A program made the translations under genes and the position numbers. Of a stretch of 64,000 nt of DNA, positions 17,584-27,753 are shown one piece after another; the stretch's first letter is position 1; every line of letters starts with the position of its first letter. The notes beneath the pieces are model-generated. The model searched no databases, had not been told where the DNA came from, and worked only from the letters and a program-made list of their open reading frames with translations. The DNA is taken from contig NZ_JADOTT010000006.1 of assembly GCF_016817355.1 (NCBI RefSeq), forward strand, positions 1-64,000, written 5' to 3'. This DNA comes from Maricaulis parjimensis. GTDB taxonomy: Bacteria; Pseudomonadota; Alphaproteobacteria; Caulobacterales; Maricaulaceae.

Positions 17584-19896
17584 TCAGACCTCTTCCTTCT
17601 TGTCCTTTTTCTTGGAATTGCGCGGCAGGAGCCGGTCGCCCGGTGTGATGTGGAAGTCGAGCCGGTCATTGTCGGCCGGGTCCACATCGACCTTCACAAG
17701 CCCACCCTTCTTCAACTCACCGAACAGGATCTGGTCCGCCAGCGGCTTCTTGATGTGCTCCTGGATGACGCGCGAGAGCGGACGGGCGCCGAAACGCTTG
17801 TCATAGCCACGCTCGGACAACCAGGCCGTCGCATCCGGGGTCAGTTCGAAGGTCACGCCGCGATCGATCAGCTGGGCCTCCAGCTGCAGGACGAATTTCT
17901 CGACCACGCGGCCGATCGTGTCGGCAGCCAGCGGGGCGAACGGAATGATCGCGTCCAGACGGTTGCGGAATTCCGGCGTGAACAGGCGTTCCACGGCGGC
18001 ATCGGCCTCGTCCGTCTTCTTGCCACGGCCGAAACCGATGGCTTCCTTCTGGGCATCGGCGGCCCCCGCATTCGTCGTCATCACCAGGATGACATTGCGG
18101 AAGTCGACCTTCTTGCCGTTCGAGTCGGTCAGCGTGCCATTGTCCATCACCTGCAGGAGGATGTTGAACAGGTCCGGGTGGGCCTTCTCGATCTCGTCGA
18201 GCAGCAGCACGGAGTGCGGATGCTGGTCGACCGCATCGGTCAGCAGACCGCCCTGGTCGAAACCGACATAGCCCGGAGGCGCACCGATCAGCCGCGAAAC
18301 AGCATGGCGCTCCATGTATTCGGACATGTCGAACCGGTGCAGTTCCACACCCATGATATCTGCCAGCTGACGCGTGACCTCGGTCTTGCCGACACCCGTG
18401 GGGCCGGAGAAGAGGTAACAGCCGATCGGCTTGTTCGGTTCACGCAGGCCGGCACGGGACAGTTTGATCGCCGTCGCCAGCTGGTCGATGGCATTGTCCT
18501 GACCGAAGACGACATGCTTCAGATCCGTCTCCAGATTCTTCAGCGAGGTTTCGTCATCCTTGGAGACGGTCTTCGGCGGGATGCGGGCCATGGTCGAGAC
18601 CACATTCTCCACTTCCTTGACGCCGATCGTCTTCTTGCGCTTGGACACGGGCTGGAGACGCATCTGGGCCCCGGCCTCGTCGATCACGTCGATCGCCTTG
18701 TCCGGCAGTTTGCGGTCGCCCATATAGCGCGCCGACAATTCCACGGCCGATTTGAGCGCTTCATTGGTGAAGCGGACATCGTGGAAATCCTCGAAATAGG
18801 ATTTCAGGCCCTGCAGGATCTTGATGGCATCCGGCACGGACGGCTCGGCCACATCGATCTTCTGGAAGCGCCGCGCCAGGGCCCGGTCCTTCTCGAAGTG
18901 CTGACGATATTCCTTGTAGGTCGTCGAGCCCATGCAACGCAGGCCACCATTCTGAAGCGCCGGCTTCAGCAGGTTGGAGGCATCCATGGCACCGCCGGAG
19001 GTGGCACCGGCCCCGATCACCGTATGGATCTCGTCGATGAAGAGGACGGCATTGTCCTTTTCCTCGAGTTCCTTGACGACCTGTTTCACGCGCTCCTCGA
19101 AATCACCGCGATAGCGGGTGCCGGCGAGCAGGGAGCCCATGTCGAGCGAGTAGATCGTCGCTCCGGCCAGAACGTCGGGCACTTCCTTCTCGACGATCTT
19201 GCGGGCGATACCCTCGGCAATGGCGGTCTTGCCAACGCCCGGATCACCCACCAGGAGCGGATTGTTCTTGCGGCGGCGCACCAGGACCTGGATGCAACGC
19301 TCCACCTCGGCATCGCGGCCGATCAGCGGATCGACTTCGCCCTTCTTGGCCTTCTCGTTGAGATTGACGCAATAGGCGGAGAGCGCATCGCCATCCTTGG
19401 CCGGCTCTTCGGTTTCCTCGGTCCCGCGCACAGCGCGCTCCTCGGAAGCGCCCGGCTTGCGGCCGATCCCATGCGAGATGAAATTCACCGCGTCATAGCG
19501 GGTCATGTCGCGCTCGGCGAGGAAGTAGGCGGCATGGCTTTCGCGCTCGGCGAACAGCGCCACCAGAACATTCGCCCCGGTGACTTCCTCACGTCCGGCA
19601 TTCTGGACGTGGATCACGGCGCGCTGGATGACGCGCTGGAAACCGGCCGTCGGCTTGGCATCCTCGTCATCATCGACGACGAGCTCGGACAATTCGTTGT
19701 CGACATATTCGGTCAGCGTGGCGCGAAGCTCGTCGAGATCGACTTCGCAGGCCTTCATGACGGCGCTGGCATCCTGGTCGTCCACGAGCGCAAGCAGGAG
19801 GTGCTCCAGGGTCGCGAATTCGTGTCCACGCTCATTGGCGTAACCCAGAGCGCGGTGCAGGCTGTCTTCCAAGTCTGAAGAGAAAGATGGCACCAC
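17584..19896 (-). CDS. clpA: ATP-dependent Clp protease ATP-binding subunit ClpA
   Basis: AAA+ unfoldase that feeds N-degron and other substrates to ClpP (770 residues). An N-terminal Clp-N repeat domain (about 1-145) binds ClpS. Two AAA+ modules follow: D1 with GDPGVGKT and the [10 protein letters not shown] Walker B region, D2 with GPTGVGKT and [10 protein letters not shown]. The conserved GPTGVGKTE and GYVGFDQGG pore-region motifs are present. The tail is Lys-rich ([10 protein letters not shown]). The gene follows clpS by one base, so the two are translated from one message. Confidence 0.97.
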   Translation of the reverse strand: MVPSFSSDLEDSLHRALGYANERGHEFATLEHLLLALVDDQDASAVMKACEVDLDELRATLTEYVDNELSELVVDDDEDAKPTAGFQRVIQRAVIHVQNAGREEVTGANVLVALFAERESHAAYFLAERDMTRYDAVNFISHGIGRKPGASEERAVRGTEETEEPAKDGDALSAYCVNLNEKAKKGEVDPLIGRDAEVERCIQVLVRRRKNNPLLVGDPGVGKTAIAEGIARKIVEKEVPDVLAGATIYSLDMGSLLAGTRYRGDFEERVKQVVKELEEKDNAVLFIDEIHTVIGAGATSGGAMDASNLLKPALQNGGLRCMGSTTYKEYRQHFEKDRALARRFQKIDVAEPSVPDAIKILQGLKSYFEDFHDVRFTNEALKSAVELSARYMGDRKLPDKAIDVIDEAGAQMRLQPVSKRKKTIGVKEVENVVSTMARIPPKTVSKDDETSLKNLETDLKHVVFGQDNAIDQLATAIKLSRAGLREPNKPIGCYLFSGPTGVGKTEVTRQLADIMGVELHRFDMSEYMERHAVSRLIGAPPGYVGFDQGGLLTDAVDQHPHSVLLLDEIEKAHPDLFNILLQVMDNGTLTDSNGKKVDFRNVILVMTTNAGAADAQKEAIGFGRGKKTDEADAAVERLFTPEFRNRLDAIIPFAPLAADTIGRVVEKFVLQLEAQLIDRGVTFELTPDATAWLSERGYDKRFGARPLSRVIQEHIKKPLADQILFGELKKGGLVKVDVDPADNDRLDFHITPGDRLLPRNSKKKDKKEEV

Positions 19897-19897
19897 T

Positions 19898-20227
19898 CTA
19901 CTCCTTTTCCATTGTGCACTGGAGCGGGTGCTGGGCCCGCCGTGCAGCGTCCATGACCTGGGCTACCTTTGTCTCGGCAACCTCATACGTGTACACGCCA
20001 CACATGCCGACACCGTTCTGATGAACATGGAGCATGATTCTCGCGGCATCCTCGGGAGTTTTTCGAAATATGCGGACGAGAATCTCGACCACGAACTCCA
20101 TTGGCGTGTAGTCATCATTGAGTAGGAGAACACGGTAAAGCGAAGGTTTCTTGGTCGCCGGACGCGTCTTCGTAGCGAGGCCCGCACCTTCCTCAATTCC
20201 GTTATCTTCTTGATTTTTATCGGTCAT
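19898..20227 (-). CDS. clpS: ATP-dependent Clp protease adaptor ClpS
   Basis: ClpS recognises bulky hydrophobic N-terminal residues (type 2 N-degrons) and delivers the proteins to ClpAP. The 109 residues include a flexible N-terminal extension (about 1-30) and the folded core with [13 protein letters not shown], the substrate-pocket DDYT/MEF signature, and [19 protein letters not shown]. It sits immediately before clpA (1-bp gap). The window also carries aat, which creates such N-degrons. Confidence 0.97.
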   Translation of the reverse strand: MTDKNQEDNGIEEGAGLATKTRPATKKPSLYRVLLLNDDYTPMEFVVEILVRIFRKTPEDAARIMLHVHQNGVGMCGVYTYEVAETKVAQVMDAARRAQHPLQCTMEKE

Positions 20228-20569
20228 ATTTTAATCGTGCTCGAATATTACTCACGGGCTCTCAAACAGAGATGGGGGTGCGCCCGCTCATTGGAAAGAC
20301 CCCGGCTGCAAACCGGTCGAGATCAAAAATATAGCACGCCGGACAAATTCTTTCTTCCCGTTTCGTGCGGAAGGACATATGAAGGGGCCCCCACATTTTG
20401 TGAGGGATCCACCGGATCACCTTCGGGCCCGGTCGGGGAGGACAGCGCCGTCAGCATCCAGAAAACTGGAGCGGGCGCAAAACGACGGCAGACACGGCGC
20501 GCTCAAAGCCGGCCGAACGTGTCCCGTCAGACGCCTGGGCGACCCACCGCCCCAAGAATCATCATTCCC
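20228..20569. other. gene-free region upstream of clpS
   Basis: About 340 bp between the clpS start and the phasin terminator. A plus-strand open frame through it has no family features and low-complexity content, so I treat it as non-coding. The first 120 bp, AT-richer than average, should hold the clpS-clpA promoter on the minus strand. I see no palindrome strong enough to name an operator. Confidence 0.5.
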
Positions 20570-20602
20570 AAAAAAAAGGGCCCGGTGACGATCACCGGGC
20601 CC
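20570..20602 (-). terminator. intrinsic terminator of the phasin gene
   Basis: On the minus strand GGGCCCGGTGA and TCACCGGGCCC form a perfect 11-bp stem (20602-20592 with 20588-20578) around TCG, followed by eight T (20577-20570). It lies about 32 bp after the phasin stop, a textbook Rho-independent terminator. Confidence 0.96.
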
Positions 20603-20633
20603 AGTCGGGGAGGAAAACTCGTTTGCTGAAGCC

Positions 20634-21281
20634 TTAGTGCGGCTGGGCCAGTTCCATGGCCGCCATGACGCGCGCGTTGAGCGGCTTCAGCGAATCCTTC
20701 ACCAGGTCGGAGAACAGGTCGGACGTCTTGTTCAGCTCAGCAAGGTAGCTGTCGACGGCGGATTTGGTGTACTCAGACTGGATTTCAAACAATTCCTGGA
20801 CCGACTTGGCCGAGGCAAAAGCCTTGGTCGCGGTGACGCCTTCTTCCATCAGCGATTTCGCATAGGCGACGGCGTTCGCGTTGGCGGTCTCGATACCCTT
20901 GCCGGCCACGGTGGCCGAGGCGATCAGGGCATCCACGGTTTCTTTCTGGAAGTTGCTGGCTTCGGTGACCGATTTCAGCGTCTTCTCAAAACCTTCCTTG
21001 AGCGCTTCATTGCTCGCGGCGGTCATGCTCTCAATGGTCTGGTTCATGTCAAAGCTCATCTCAGTGGGGGCAACCGAGACCTGTGCAGGCTTGGATGCCG
21101 GTTGGGGAGTGGCGGTCTTCAACTTGGGCTCCGCCGGTTTGCCCACTTTCTTCTTCGCCGGGGCCTTAGACTTCACCGCCGGTGTTTTCTTGACCGTCGC
21201 CTTGACCGTCTTCGGTGCAGCCTTGGCAGCTTTCGCTGCGGGCGCTTCCGTTTCGGCCGGGGTCGTTTTGACGTCGCTCAT
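20634..21281 (-). CDS. phasin family protein
   Basis: A 215-residue granule-associated protein, with the Phasin_2-type helical domain from about residue 70 onward (MNQTIESMTAASNEAL... FASAKSVQELFEIQSEYTKSA). Phasins coat polyhydroxyalkanoate granules and affect their size. The first 65 residues are rich in Ala, Lys and Pro, resembling histone-like tails, and may bind DNA or granule surfaces. The ATG at 21281 is preferred over an upstream frame start at 21320; neither has a strong ribosome-binding site. No PHA synthase gene lies in this window. Confidence 0.88.
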   Translation of the reverse strand: MSDVKTTPAETEAPAAKAAKAAPKTVKATVKKTPAVKSKAPAKKKVGKPAEPKLKTATPQPASKPAQVSVAPTEMSFDMNQTIESMTAASNEALKEGFEKTLKSVTEASNFQKETVDALIASATVAGKGIETANANAVAYAKSLMEEGVTATKAFASAKSVQELFEIQSEYTKSAVDSYLAELNKTSDLFSDLVKDSLKPLNARVMAAMELAQPH

Positions 21282-21440
21282 CGATCTAACTTTTGTTGCG
21301 ACCGCTCTTCGCAGTCGCACAATACATACGCCCCACCCCGGGCAGGGTCAAGGGATTTTTGTGCGGCGCACAATTTTTCGCTCATGCCCTATGAGACAGG
21401 CTTAACCGGCTGGCAATAAGCGGCTTGGCACACTGCAGCC

Positions 21441-22733
21441 ATGCTTGGCTTTTCGCGTTTCATCCTTGCAGGTTTTCTGGTGCTGGCGACCTGGTGCGTC
21501 CCGGCCGCACCCGTGCATGCCGATACGTCTCGCTATGCGGCCTTCGTTGTCGACCAGACAACAGGCGTGGTGATGCATTCCCGCCGGTCCGATGCCAGCC
21601 GCTATCCCGCATCCCTGACGAAGATGATGACGCTCTACATGCTGTTTGATGCCCTGGAATCCGGGGAAATCGGCCTGCAGGACCAGATCCGGGTGTCAGC
21701 CAACGCCGCCAATGCGGTGCCCTCCCGACTGGGGCTGGAAGCCGGCGACACGATCACCGTGGAAACCGCGATTCGCGCCCTGGTGATCAAGAGCGCCAAT
21801 GATGTCGCCATTGCCGTGGGTGAACGCCTGGGTGGCGGTGAGAGCCGCTTCGCCACGCTGATGACGGAACGGGCCGGCGAGCTGGGCCTGACCCAGACGG
21901 TATTCCGCAACGCCTCCGGCCTGCCCGACCGGCGCCAGACCACGACGGCCCGCGACATGGCCCGCCTCGGCATCGCCTTGCACCGGGATTTCCCGCAATA
22001 CTTCCACTATTTCGACGAAGAAAGCTTCACCTATAACGGCCGGACCTACCGCAATCACAACTCGCTGGTGGGCCGCGTCGAAGGCGTGGACGGTCTCAAG
22101 ACCGGCTATATCCGGGCCTCCGGCTTCAATGTCGTGGTCTCGGCCGAGCGTGGTGACCACCGGATCGTGGCCGTTGTGATGGGCGGCCCCAGTGCTGCAG
22201 CGCGCGACGCCCATGCCGAGGAACTGCTGGAAGCCGCCTTCGACACGCTGGAACAGCGTGAGGATACCCGCCTGTTCGCCGCCCTCTCCTCGCCGCGTGT
22301 CAGCCCGATGCGCCAACAGGAGCTGATCGCCATGGACGTCGCCGCCCTGCACCTGGCCGAGCCGACCGAAATGGGTTCCAGCCAGCCCGCTCCGCCCGTC
22401 CGCATCGTCCTAGCCGACGAGGACGAAATGAACCAGCCGCGCCTTTCCGACATGAATACCGAGGTCGAGCATCCCTCCCTGCTGCGCGGCGCCTGGTCTG
22501 TCCAGGTGGGCGCCTATAATTCCGCCGACCAGGCACGGGACCAGCTAGACCGGGTCACGACATTCTCCCTCGCGCTCAACGAGGCCCAGCCCGCAGCCCG
22601 TTCCGTTGATATCAATGGCAGCCGACTGTGGCGGGCCCGCTTCGAATCGCTGACGGAAGACGAAGCCCGTCAGGCCTGCGAAGACCTGTCCGCCCGCCGC
22701 GAAGCCTGCTTCGCCGTCGCACCGGGACGCTGA
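21441..22733 (+). CDS. dacA: D-alanyl-D-alanine carboxypeptidase with C-terminal SPOR domain
   Basis: A PBP5/6-like DD-carboxypeptidase that trims pentapeptides in the periplasm, 430 residues. Signal peptide about 1-27 (ending PVHA). Active-site motifs are SLTK (58-61), SAN (118-120) and KTG (220-222). The usual C-terminal amphipathic anchor is replaced by a SPOR domain (about 350-428, SVQVGAYNSADQARDQL...), which binds denuded glycan and targets proteins to the division septum. This fusion is common in alphaproteobacteria and suggests a septal role. Confidence 0.94.
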   Translation: MLGFSRFILAGFLVLATWCVPAAPVHADTSRYAAFVVDQTTGVVMHSRRSDASRYPASLTKMMTLYMLFDALESGEIGLQDQIRVSANAANAVPSRLGLEAGDTITVETAIRALVIKSANDVAIAVGERLGGGESRFATLMTERAGELGLTQTVFRNASGLPDRRQTTTARDMARLGIALHRDFPQYFHYFDEESFTYNGRTYRNHNSLVGRVEGVDGLKTGYIRASGFNVVVSAERGDHRIVAVVMGGPSAAARDAHAEELLEAAFDTLEQREDTRLFAALSSPRVSPMRQQELIAMDVAALHLAEPTEMGSSQPAPPVRIVLADEDEMNQPRLSDMNTEVEHPSLLRGAWSVQVGAYNSADQARDQLDRVTTFSLALNEAQPAARSVDINGSRLWRARFESLTEDEARQACEDLSARREACFAVAPGR

Positions 22734-22873
22734 TTTCCGACACTTTCCACGCCTGTCCTGCGCGATGGGCTGGAATCTTCTGGTCGGTTGACACAACCTT
22801 GCCCCTCGAACACTTTCGCGCGCCTTGGCTGCCGCCCGGCGGCCCCTAACCTCATGTCTGGACGCAATTGCCG

Positions 22874-25483
22874 ATGAATGTCGTCGTCGTAGAATCCCCG
22901 GCCAAGGCCAAGACCATCAACAAATATCTCGGGTCGGATTACACGGTTCTGGCAAGTTTCGGACATGTGCGCGACCTGCCGCCCAAGGACGGATCGGTCA
23001 AGCCGGACGAGGATTTCGCCATGGCATGGGAGGTCGACACGGCCTCCACGAAACGGGTGAAAGCCATCGCCGATGCGGTCAAGGAGAGCGACCGGCTCAT
23101 CCTCGCGACTGACCCGGATCGCGAAGGTGAAGCGATTTCCTGGCACTTGCTGGAAGCGCTGACCAAGCGCCGCGTGCTCAAGGATGTCGTGATCGAACGT
23201 GTCGCCTTCAACGCGATCACCAAACAGGCCGTGCAGGAAGCCATGCGACATCCGCGGGCCGTCGACATGGAATTGGTGAATGCCTACCTGGCCCGACGCG
23301 CGCTGGATTATCTGGTGGGCTTCACCCTGTCCCCGGTCCTGTGGCGCAAGCTTCCCGGGTCGCGCTCCGCCGGCCGCGTGCAATCGGTCGCGCTGCGCCT
23401 GATCTGCGACCGGGAACTGGAAATCGAGAAATTCCGGGCCGAGGAATACTGGACCGTCGATGCCGATATCACGGCCGGCTCCGATCCGTTCCGCGCCAAA
23501 CTGGTCACCCTGGATGGCAAGAAGCTGCAGAAGCTCTCCATCAAGGACCGCGCCATGGCCAATGCCGCGGTCGAGGCGATCAAGTCGGCGGATCTGTCGA
23601 TTGCCTCGGTCGAGGCCAAGCCGGCCAAGCGCAATCCGCCGCCGCCCTTCACCACCTCGACCCTGCAGCAGGAAGCGGCCCGCAAGCTCGGCTTCTCCGC
23701 CACCCGCACCATGCAGACGGCGCAGAAACTCTATGAGGGCGTCAATATCGGCGGTGAGACGACCGGTCTGATCACCTATATGCGGACCGACGGCGTCTCC
23801 ATGGTGCCCGAAGCGATCAGCCAGGCCCGCGATGTGATCGGCAAGGAGCATGGCTCGCTCTATGTGCCTGCCAGCCCCCGCATGTACTCCACCAAGGCCA
23901 AGAACGCCCAGGAGGCCCACGAGGCCATCCGCCCGACCTCCTTCTCGCGCCTGCCGGAAACGCTAAGCCTGGATGAGGACATGGCGCGCCTCTACCAGCT
24001 GATCTGGCGCCGTGCCGTGGCCAGCCAGATGGAAAGCGCCCGCTTCGAGCGCACAACGATCGAAATTGCCTCGTCCGACCAGAAGACCGGCCTGCGTGCC
24101 ACCGGATCGGTCCTGCAGTTCGACGGCTTCCTGACCCTCTACCAGGAAGGCCGCGATGATGAGGAAGATGAAGGCGAGACCCGCCTGCCCAAGGTGACGC
24201 AGGGCGTGTCGGCCGAAGCCGGCAAGACCTATGCGGACCAGCACTTCACCCAGCCGCCCCCGCGCTTCACCGAAGCCTCGCTGGTCAAGCGGATGGAAGA
24301 GCTGGGCATTGGCCGCCCGTCGACCTACGCCTCCACCCTGCAGGTCCTGCGGGATCGCGACTATGTGCAGATGGAGAAGAACCGTTTCCATCCGCTCGAC
24401 AAGGGCCGTGTGGTCACGGCTTTCCTGGAGAATTTCTTTGCCCGCTATGTGGAGTATGACTTCACGGCCGGGCTGGAGACCCAGCTCGACAAGGTGTCCG
24501 CCGGTGAGCTGGACTGGAAACAGCTTCTGCGTGATTTCTGGACCGAATTCCGTGCGGCCGTCGACGAGATCGGCGATCTGCGGATCGGTGAGGTCCTCGA
24601 CGCGCTGAACGAGGCCCTGGCCCCGCACATCTTCCCGGAAAAGGAAGACGGCACGGATCCGCGCCTCTGCCCGTCCTGTGGCGAAGGCACGCTCTCCCTG
24701 CGTCTGGGCAAGTTCGGCGCTTTCCTGGGCTGCTCCAACTATCCGGACTGCAAATTCACCCGCCAGATGGGCGAACAGGATGCCGAACCGAAGATCGAGG
24801 GCGATGGCCAGGTGGCCATCCACCCGGAAACCGGCAAGCCGATCGTGCTCAAGGATGGCCGTTTCGGTATCTATCTGGAGATGGAGCTGGAGGGCGAAGA
24901 CAAGCCCAAGCGCGCCTCGATCCCCAAGGGCTGGGACGCCAAGGAGCTGACCGAGGCCCAGGCGATCCAGCTGATCGACCTGCCGCGCCTGGTCGGCGAA
25001 CACCCCGATGACGGCCAGCCCATCACGGCAAATATCGGCCGCTATGGTCCCTATGTTCATCACGAAAAGACCTATGCGAACCTGCCGACAGTCGAGGAAG
25101 TCTTCGAGATCGGCCTGAACCGCGCCGTTTCGGTGATTGCCGACAAGCGCGCCAATGGCGGCCGCCGCGGCTCCACGGCAACCGCGCTCAAAGAGCTAGG
25201 CGAGCATGACGGCAAGCCCGTGCGCATCATGTCGGGCCGCTATGGGCCCTATGTGAAGTATGAGAAGGTCAATGCCACCCTGCCCAAGGGCACGGATCCG
25301 GAAAGCGTGACGCTGGAACAGGCCATGGAATGGGTCGAGGCCAAGGCGGCCAAGGGCGGCAAGAAGAAGGCGCCGGCCAAGAAAAAGGCCCCCGCCAAAA
25401 AGAAGACCGCCGCGAAAAAGACAACCGCCAAGAAGACGACTGCCAAAAAGCCCGCCGCGAGCAAGAAGGCGGAGACGGAGTAG
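22874..25483 (+). CDS. topA: DNA topoisomerase I (type IA)
   Basis: Relaxes negative supercoils through a transient phosphotyrosine link. 869 residues: TOPRIM domain at the start (VVESPAKAKT; acidic DPDREGE at 80-86) and the catalytic tyrosine Y302 in GLITYMRTDG. A C4 zinc ribbon (CPSCGEGTL...CSNYPDC) lies near residue 600, followed by topoisomerase C-repeat modules (GRYGPYVHHEK, GRYGPYVKYEK). The Lys/Ala-rich tail is histone H1-like, as in many alphaproteobacteria. ATG 22874 fits the family; a TTG two codons earlier is unlikely. The stop is 5 bp from the rnr start, so the two are coupled. Confidence 0.97.
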   Translation: MNVVVVESPAKAKTINKYLGSDYTVLASFGHVRDLPPKDGSVKPDEDFAMAWEVDTASTKRVKAIADAVKESDRLILATDPDREGEAISWHLLEALTKRRVLKDVVIERVAFNAITKQAVQEAMRHPRAVDMELVNAYLARRALDYLVGFTLSPVLWRKLPGSRSAGRVQSVALRLICDRELEIEKFRAEEYWTVDADITAGSDPFRAKLVTLDGKKLQKLSIKDRAMANAAVEAIKSADLSIASVEAKPAKRNPPPPFTTSTLQQEAARKLGFSATRTMQTAQKLYEGVNIGGETTGLITYMRTDGVSMVPEAISQARDVIGKEHGSLYVPASPRMYSTKAKNAQEAHEAIRPTSFSRLPETLSLDEDMARLYQLIWRRAVASQMESARFERTTIEIASSDQKTGLRATGSVLQFDGFLTLYQEGRDDEEDEGETRLPKVTQGVSAEAGKTYADQHFTQPPPRFTEASLVKRMEELGIGRPSTYASTLQVLRDRDYVQMEKNRFHPLDKGRVVTAFLENFFARYVEYDFTAGLETQLDKVSAGELDWKQLLRDFWTEFRAAVDEIGDLRIGEVLDALNEALAPHIFPEKEDGTDPRLCPSCGEGTLSLRLGKFGAFLGCSNYPDCKFTRQMGEQDAEPKIEGDGQVAIHPETGKPIVLKDGRFGIYLEMELEGEDKPKRASIPKGWDAKELTEAQAIQLIDLPRLVGEHPDDGQPITANIGRYGPYVHHEKTYANLPTVEEVFEIGLNRAVSVIADKRANGGRRGSTATALKELGEHDGKPVRIMSGRYGPYVKYEKVNATLPKGTDPESVTLEQAMEWVEAKAAKGGKKKAPAKKKAPAKKKTAAKKTTAKKTTAKKPAASKKAETE

Positions 25484-25488
25484 CCAGG

Positions 25489-27753
25489 ATGGCCGGCGAA
25501 CCGACATCAGACGCCGGCTCCCTGCGCGAGGCGGTCATAGAGGCTATCAAGCTGGGCGAAGGCCAGTTCGGCAAACGCGAGATTGCGCGCGCCCTCAAGC
25601 TCAAGGGGACAGAAGCGAAATGGGCGTTGAAAGACGCCCTCTCCGCCCTCGAGACCGAGGGCGCGATCACCCGAAATAGCGACAAGTCCTACACTCTGGC
25701 CGGCACCCTGCCCGCCGTTACCGTCGTCGAGATCACCGACCGGGACACGGATGGCGAATTGCTGGCGACGCCTGTGCGCGCTGACCGCGCGGCGCCGCGC
25801 ATCCGGCTGGCGCCCGGCGAAGGAGCCGGCGGCAAGGGCGAGACCGCCCTGGGTATTGGCGACAAGGCGCTGGTCCGCCTCTCACCCGACGAAGAAGGCG
25901 GGTACGAGGCCCGGCTGATCAAACGTCTGGGCCAAAGCGCCCACAAGATTCTCTGCGTCCTGCGCAAACCGGCTTCCGGACCGATGCGCCTGGTGCCCGT
26001 TGACCGGCGCTCGCGCCATGAAATGGTCCCGGCCCGCGGTGAAGCCGACAAGGCCGAGGATGGCGATCTCGTCCTCTGCCAGATCGCCCGCGAACGCCGC
26101 CACGGCCTCAAGACGGCCGAGATCGTCGAAGTGATCGGCGATGTGTCCGGCCCCGGTGCCGGCAGCCTGATCGCACTCTATTCGCACGGCGTGCCGCAGG
26201 GTTTCTCGGAAACCGAACAGCGCGAGGCGGATACGGTCAAACCCGCCAAGATGAAGGACCGCGAGGACCTTCGTGGACTGCCCCTGATCACGATCGACCC
26301 GGACGACGCCAAGGACCATGATGATGCTGTCTGGGCGGCACCGGACGACAATCCGAAGAATGAAGGTGGCTGGCAGGTCATCGTCGCGATCGCCGATGTG
26401 GCCGCCTATGTGACGCCGGGCAGCGCACTGGACCGTGGGGCCTTCAAGCGCGGCAATTCGGTCTATCTGCCCGACCGGGTCGTGCCGATGCTGCCGGAAC
26501 GCCTGTCCAATGATCTATGCTCCCTGCGTGAGCTGGAAGAACGCCCCTGCATGGCCGTGCGCATGGTGTTCGACAGCCAGGGCAATAAAACCTCCCACCG
26601 CTTCCTGCGCGGCTGGATGAAGTCGGCGGCGAAACTCTCCTACACCCAGGCCCAGACAGCGATTGATGGGGGCGATGGCGGACCAGCCAATGCCTTGCTG
26701 GACGAAGTCCTGAAACCGCTCTGGGGCGCCTATTTCGCGGTACGCGAAGCCCGGGCCCGCCGTGAACCGCTGGAAATTGATGCTCCGGAACGCCGCGTGC
26801 GGGTCGGTCCGGACGGCAAGGTGATCGGTGTTGAGGTGCGCGAACGTTTCGATGCCCACAAGCTGATCGAAGAATTCATGATCCAGGCGAATGTCTGTGC
26901 CGCGGAGACGCTGGAAAAGCACAACACACCGCTGATCTACCGGGTCCACCCACAGCCCTCGAAGGAAAAGATCGAGGGCCTGGCCGCCTATCTGCCCACT
27001 GTCGGCCTGAAATGGACACGGGGCGAACGCCTTCAGACGGGACGCTTCAACCAGCTGCTCAAGCAAGCCAAAGCGTCCGAGCATTATGAGACGATCAATG
27101 AGGTCGTCCTGCGCAGCCAGTCCCAGGCCGTCTATGACACGGATAATCAGGGCCATTTCGGCCTTAATCTGGACCGTTATGCCCACTTCACCTCACCGAT
27201 CCGCCGGTATGCCGACCTGACCGTTCACCGTGCCCTGATCCGGGCTCTTAATCTGGGCTCCGACGGGCAGTCCGATGAAGAGCGCTCCAAGCTGGAGGTG
27301 ATTTCCGAGGAGATCACCCATGCCGAGCGGCGTGCCATGGCAGCCGAGCGCGATGCCGTGGACCGCTATATCGCCCTCTACCTCGCCGACAAGGTCGGTA
27401 CGGAGTTCGGTGGCCGCATTACCGGCGTGACACGCTTTGGCCTGTTCGTGCGCCTGAACGAGACCGGCGCGGACGGTCTGGTGCCGATCAGCACGCTGGG
27501 CCAGGAACGCTTCGAACATGTCGAGGCCGAACACGCGCTGGTCGGTCTGGAAACCGGTACGCGCTTCCGTCTGGGCCTGTCTGTCACGGTCCGCGTGGAG
27601 GAAGCCCAGCCCATTACAGGCGGCCTCCTGCTGGACATCCTGACGCCCGGCGAAAAAGGCCCGAAACCGAAATCCCGCTTCCGCCATGGCGGACCGCCGG
27701 GTGGCCGCCGCTCCGGCAAGCCCTGGAAGGGCAAGAAGGGGCGCCGCCGATGA
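25489..27753 (+). CDS. rnr: ribonuclease R, 3-prime to 5-prime exoribonuclease
   Basis: An RNB-family exonuclease that degrades structured RNA, 754 residues. Order: N-terminal helix-turn-helix (about 8-70), cold-shock-type OB domains, RNB catalytic domain with the magnesium aspartates in TIDPDDAKDHDDA (D270, D276, D278, D279), C-terminal S1 domain (GRITGVTRFGLFVRL) and a basic tail. The ATG at 25489 has its ribosome-binding site inside the last topA codons. The stop overlaps the Nudix start (ATGA), so topA, rnr and the Nudix gene form one unit. Confidence 0.96.
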   Translation: MAGEPTSDAGSLREAVIEAIKLGEGQFGKREIARALKLKGTEAKWALKDALSALETEGAITRNSDKSYTLAGTLPAVTVVEITDRDTDGELLATPVRADRAAPRIRLAPGEGAGGKGETALGIGDKALVRLSPDEEGGYEARLIKRLGQSAHKILCVLRKPASGPMRLVPVDRRSRHEMVPARGEADKAEDGDLVLCQIARERRHGLKTAEIVEVIGDVSGPGAGSLIALYSHGVPQGFSETEQREADTVKPAKMKDREDLRGLPLITIDPDDAKDHDDAVWAAPDDNPKNEGGWQVIVAIADVAAYVTPGSALDRGAFKRGNSVYLPDRVVPMLPERLSNDLCSLRELEERPCMAVRMVFDSQGNKTSHRFLRGWMKSAAKLSYTQAQTAIDGGDGGPANALLDEVLKPLWGAYFAVREARARREPLEIDAPERRVRVGPDGKVIGVEVRERFDAHKLIEEFMIQANVCAAETLEKHNTPLIYRVHPQPSKEKIEGLAAYLPTVGLKWTRGERLQTGRFNQLLKQAKASEHYETINEVVLRSQSQAVYDTDNQGHFGLNLDRYAHFTSPIRRYADLTVHRALIRALNLGSDGQSDEERSKLEVISEEITHAERRAMAAERDAVDRYIALYLADKVGTEFGGRITGVTRFGLFVRLNETGADGLVPISTLGQERFEHVEAEHALVGLETGTRFRLGLSVTVRVEEAQPITGGLLLDILTPGEKGPKPKSRFRHGGPPGGRRSGKPWKGKKGRRR

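Noticed and set aside
17650-19878. 742-residue plus-strand frame opposite clpA
   Set aside because: Antisense shadow of an unmistakable ClpA; no ribosome-binding site or domains.
25350-25480. Lys/Ala repeat tail of TopA as a novel domain
   Set aside because: Histone H1-like basic tails are common on alphaproteobacterial TopA and other DNA-binding proteins.
25330-25488. Longer RNase R start inside topA
   Set aside because: The extra 53 residues overlap the Lys/Ala-rich topA tail in another frame and are unlike RNase R; ATG 25489 has a ribosome-binding site and family N-terminus.
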